A stretch of 64,000 bases of DNA. Origin: Axinella damicornis (Eukaryota; Porifera; Demospongiae; Axinellida; Axinellidae). This document shows, piece after piece, positions 62,610 to 64,000 of this stretch. Position 1 is the stretch's first letter, and each line of letters starts with the position of its first letter. Location: the NCBI GenBank assembly GCA_963931865.1, contig OZ007509.1:7823027-7887026 (forward strand), in the 5' to 3' direction. The translations under genes were made by a program, and so were the position numbers. Below the pieces are notes generated by a model that saw only the letters and a program-made list of their open reading frames with translations, searched no databases and was not told where the DNA came from.

Positions 62610-63000
62610 GTGAGAATAGATCCCCCCCCCCCCCCCCCCCCCCATTCAGTGCCTCCCGCTAATGCGCTCGGCAACTAGAGGTGCTCAGCAGAGCACGTAC
62701 CCCGTGCGCAACTTTGACTTGACAGCTATACGCTTAGGCCTACCACCGATTAGGGTGTGGTCAAGTTGTATAAATTAGAAGCACAACTTTCACGCAGCTT
62801 TTCTCAGCCTCTCGAGTAGATCTCTGCTCTGTGAGTTACGTAGATGCTAGTATTTTCTGAATTCTGACACTTCTATCCTGAAATAAGCCTTCAACAAGGC
62901 CTTCACTGCTCAAACTGCTGTACATCTACGGACAGACTGACAGGACAGACTGACAGACAAACCAATCACTCTACCCCCTGCTGCGCATGCGCACGGGGTA
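62610..63000. repeat. Repeat mosaic with poly-C and ACAG microsatellite
   Basis: A poly-C run (about 62622-62643) interrupts a sequence also present at 35600 (AATAGATCCCCC, CATTCAGxGCCTC). It is followed by GCACGTACCCCGTGCGCAAC and, at the right, an imperfect (ACAG)n run and GCGCATGCGCACGGGGTAAT. The ACAG-plus-terminal-GC-hairpin layout resembles 56390-56470. Confidence 0.5.
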
Positions 63001-64000
63001 ATAATGCTCAAGCTCATATTGTGTGAGTTGTTACACGTTTGGAGTGCAGAATGTCTCATACAGCTAGTGAGCTAGTATAGTTCAGTGGATTTCATGGCCA
63101 ACAATGACCATCAAATCCATTGGTCTACACACCACTGAGGTGAAGTACATGTACGTGTTGCCAGTCTGGACATCCATGTACCACGTTTTGGTTGCTAGGC
63201 AGTGGGAAACAAGCTATGAAACATGAGGCGCAAACTAGCAATGAGCAGCAATGGGTACTATCCATATTATATTTAACCCTATACCCCCGAGGCGCATGCG
63301 CAGAATCAATCGTGTAGTTACGAGAGAAGCTAATAAAAAAAGGTGAATTTTGTGTTGTATTCTATTGATTCATTGCATTTGTACCGTGTAAACTGGATAC
63401 TTTATTTGGTTTGTTCCGGAAGTATAGTCCCATGACTTGAGAGTGAGGCCCGAGAAAGATACATCTATCTTTCAGCAGTGTCTACAAACACTGTTCCCAC
63501 GGAAGTAGACAAGCCACACCAATAAGCAAAATATAGGTTCCTCCAGTGCACATTGTGGGATGAAAGCAGTATCCCATGCGCTTAGAGTGCTTCCTGACAA
63601 CTGGAAAATCCTGCACTTTGCATGAACATTACCACCTGCTTCTTAGTTCATAAGCTCTCTCCATGCTATAGTATATCTATGCACAGAGAATTTGATGATC
63701 TGGCTGACCACTCCGTTTCAGCTTACTACAGCCTGTATAAATTACAGCTACTCGATATCAGTGTCAAACTGTCGATTACTCCATTCCAAGATTGAATTCA
63801 CCCTGTCTGCATCACATGCTGAATAGAATGGGAGCAGAGGAGGCTGGACACGGTCCTGTGACCTTAGGCGAATTTATATGGAGGTTCGTTCTCGGTAGTC
63901 TTTACGAGCATCTCAACAAACTTGACATCATTTTGTTTACGTGCAAATAGAAGCATATACAGTAACACATTGAATGGTCTCCAATTCCTGGACCAGTGTT
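63001..64000. other. Nothing recognised
   Basis: No long ORF, repeat array or hairpin of note to the end of the window. Confidence 0.5.

Overview
The window is animal genomic DNA. It has spliced genes with GT/AG introns, microsatellites, foldback MITEs, and Penelope, CR1/Jockey-like non-LTR and gypsy-type LTR relics. No bacterial-style operons are visible. The gene repertoire and the repeat style (many short palindromic elements, compact introns, multi-domain genes common in early-branching animals) fit a non-bilaterian metazoan, most likely a sponge. That placement is inference, and I cannot name the species.

Four protein-coding genes could be reconstructed exon by exon. (1) An MFSD10/TETRAN-like major facilitator transporter lies on the minus strand, with nine in-phase exons between 20407 and 6897; its last roughly 95 codons were not found and probably lie beyond the left edge. 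(2) An LRP2BP-like Sel1-repeat protein lies on the minus strand, seven exons, 27607 to 23087. (3) A STELLO/DUF288-type Golgi glycosyltransferase-like protein lies on the minus strand, two exons, 32340 to 28527, with a recent internal 86-residue tandem duplication. (4) A plus-strand, ten-exon gene spans 46475-59274 and joins an FHA domain, five UBZ4-like zinc fingers and a C-terminal DUF3626-like domain. This is the most interesting gene in the window. A possible first exon of a fifth gene sits at 60010-60069 (plus).

Layout. 1-6.9 kb: MITEs, a Penelope relic and short hairpins. 6.9-20.4 kb: the MFSD10-like gene; its long introns hold a restriction-like-endonuclease retroelement tail, a decayed RING-type gene, a broken LTR retroelement and a 1.15-kb 32-bp satellite. 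20.4-23.1 kb: intergenic, with a 70-bp minisatellite cluster starting at about 22.3 kb. 23.1-27.6 kb: the LRP2BP-like gene. 28.5-32.3 kb: the STELLO-like gene. 32.6-46.3 kb: a gene-poor block of foldback elements and truncated reverse transcriptases in both orientations. 46.5-59.3 kb: the FHA-UBZ-DUF3626 gene with repeat-filled introns. 59.4-64 kb: C-rich low complexity, a possible gene start and more repeats.

A common theme is one very abundant palindromic MITE family whose ends read TAGCCTCGTTCCCAGG. Several copies are flanked by 9-bp direct repeats, which points to a Mutator-like mobilising transposase. Another is CA/TG microsatellite sequence directly upstream of several 3' splice sites. 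The four genes show no evident shared pathway: membrane transport, endocytic-receptor or ciliary scaffold, Golgi glycosylation, and a phospho/ubiquitin-reading protein.
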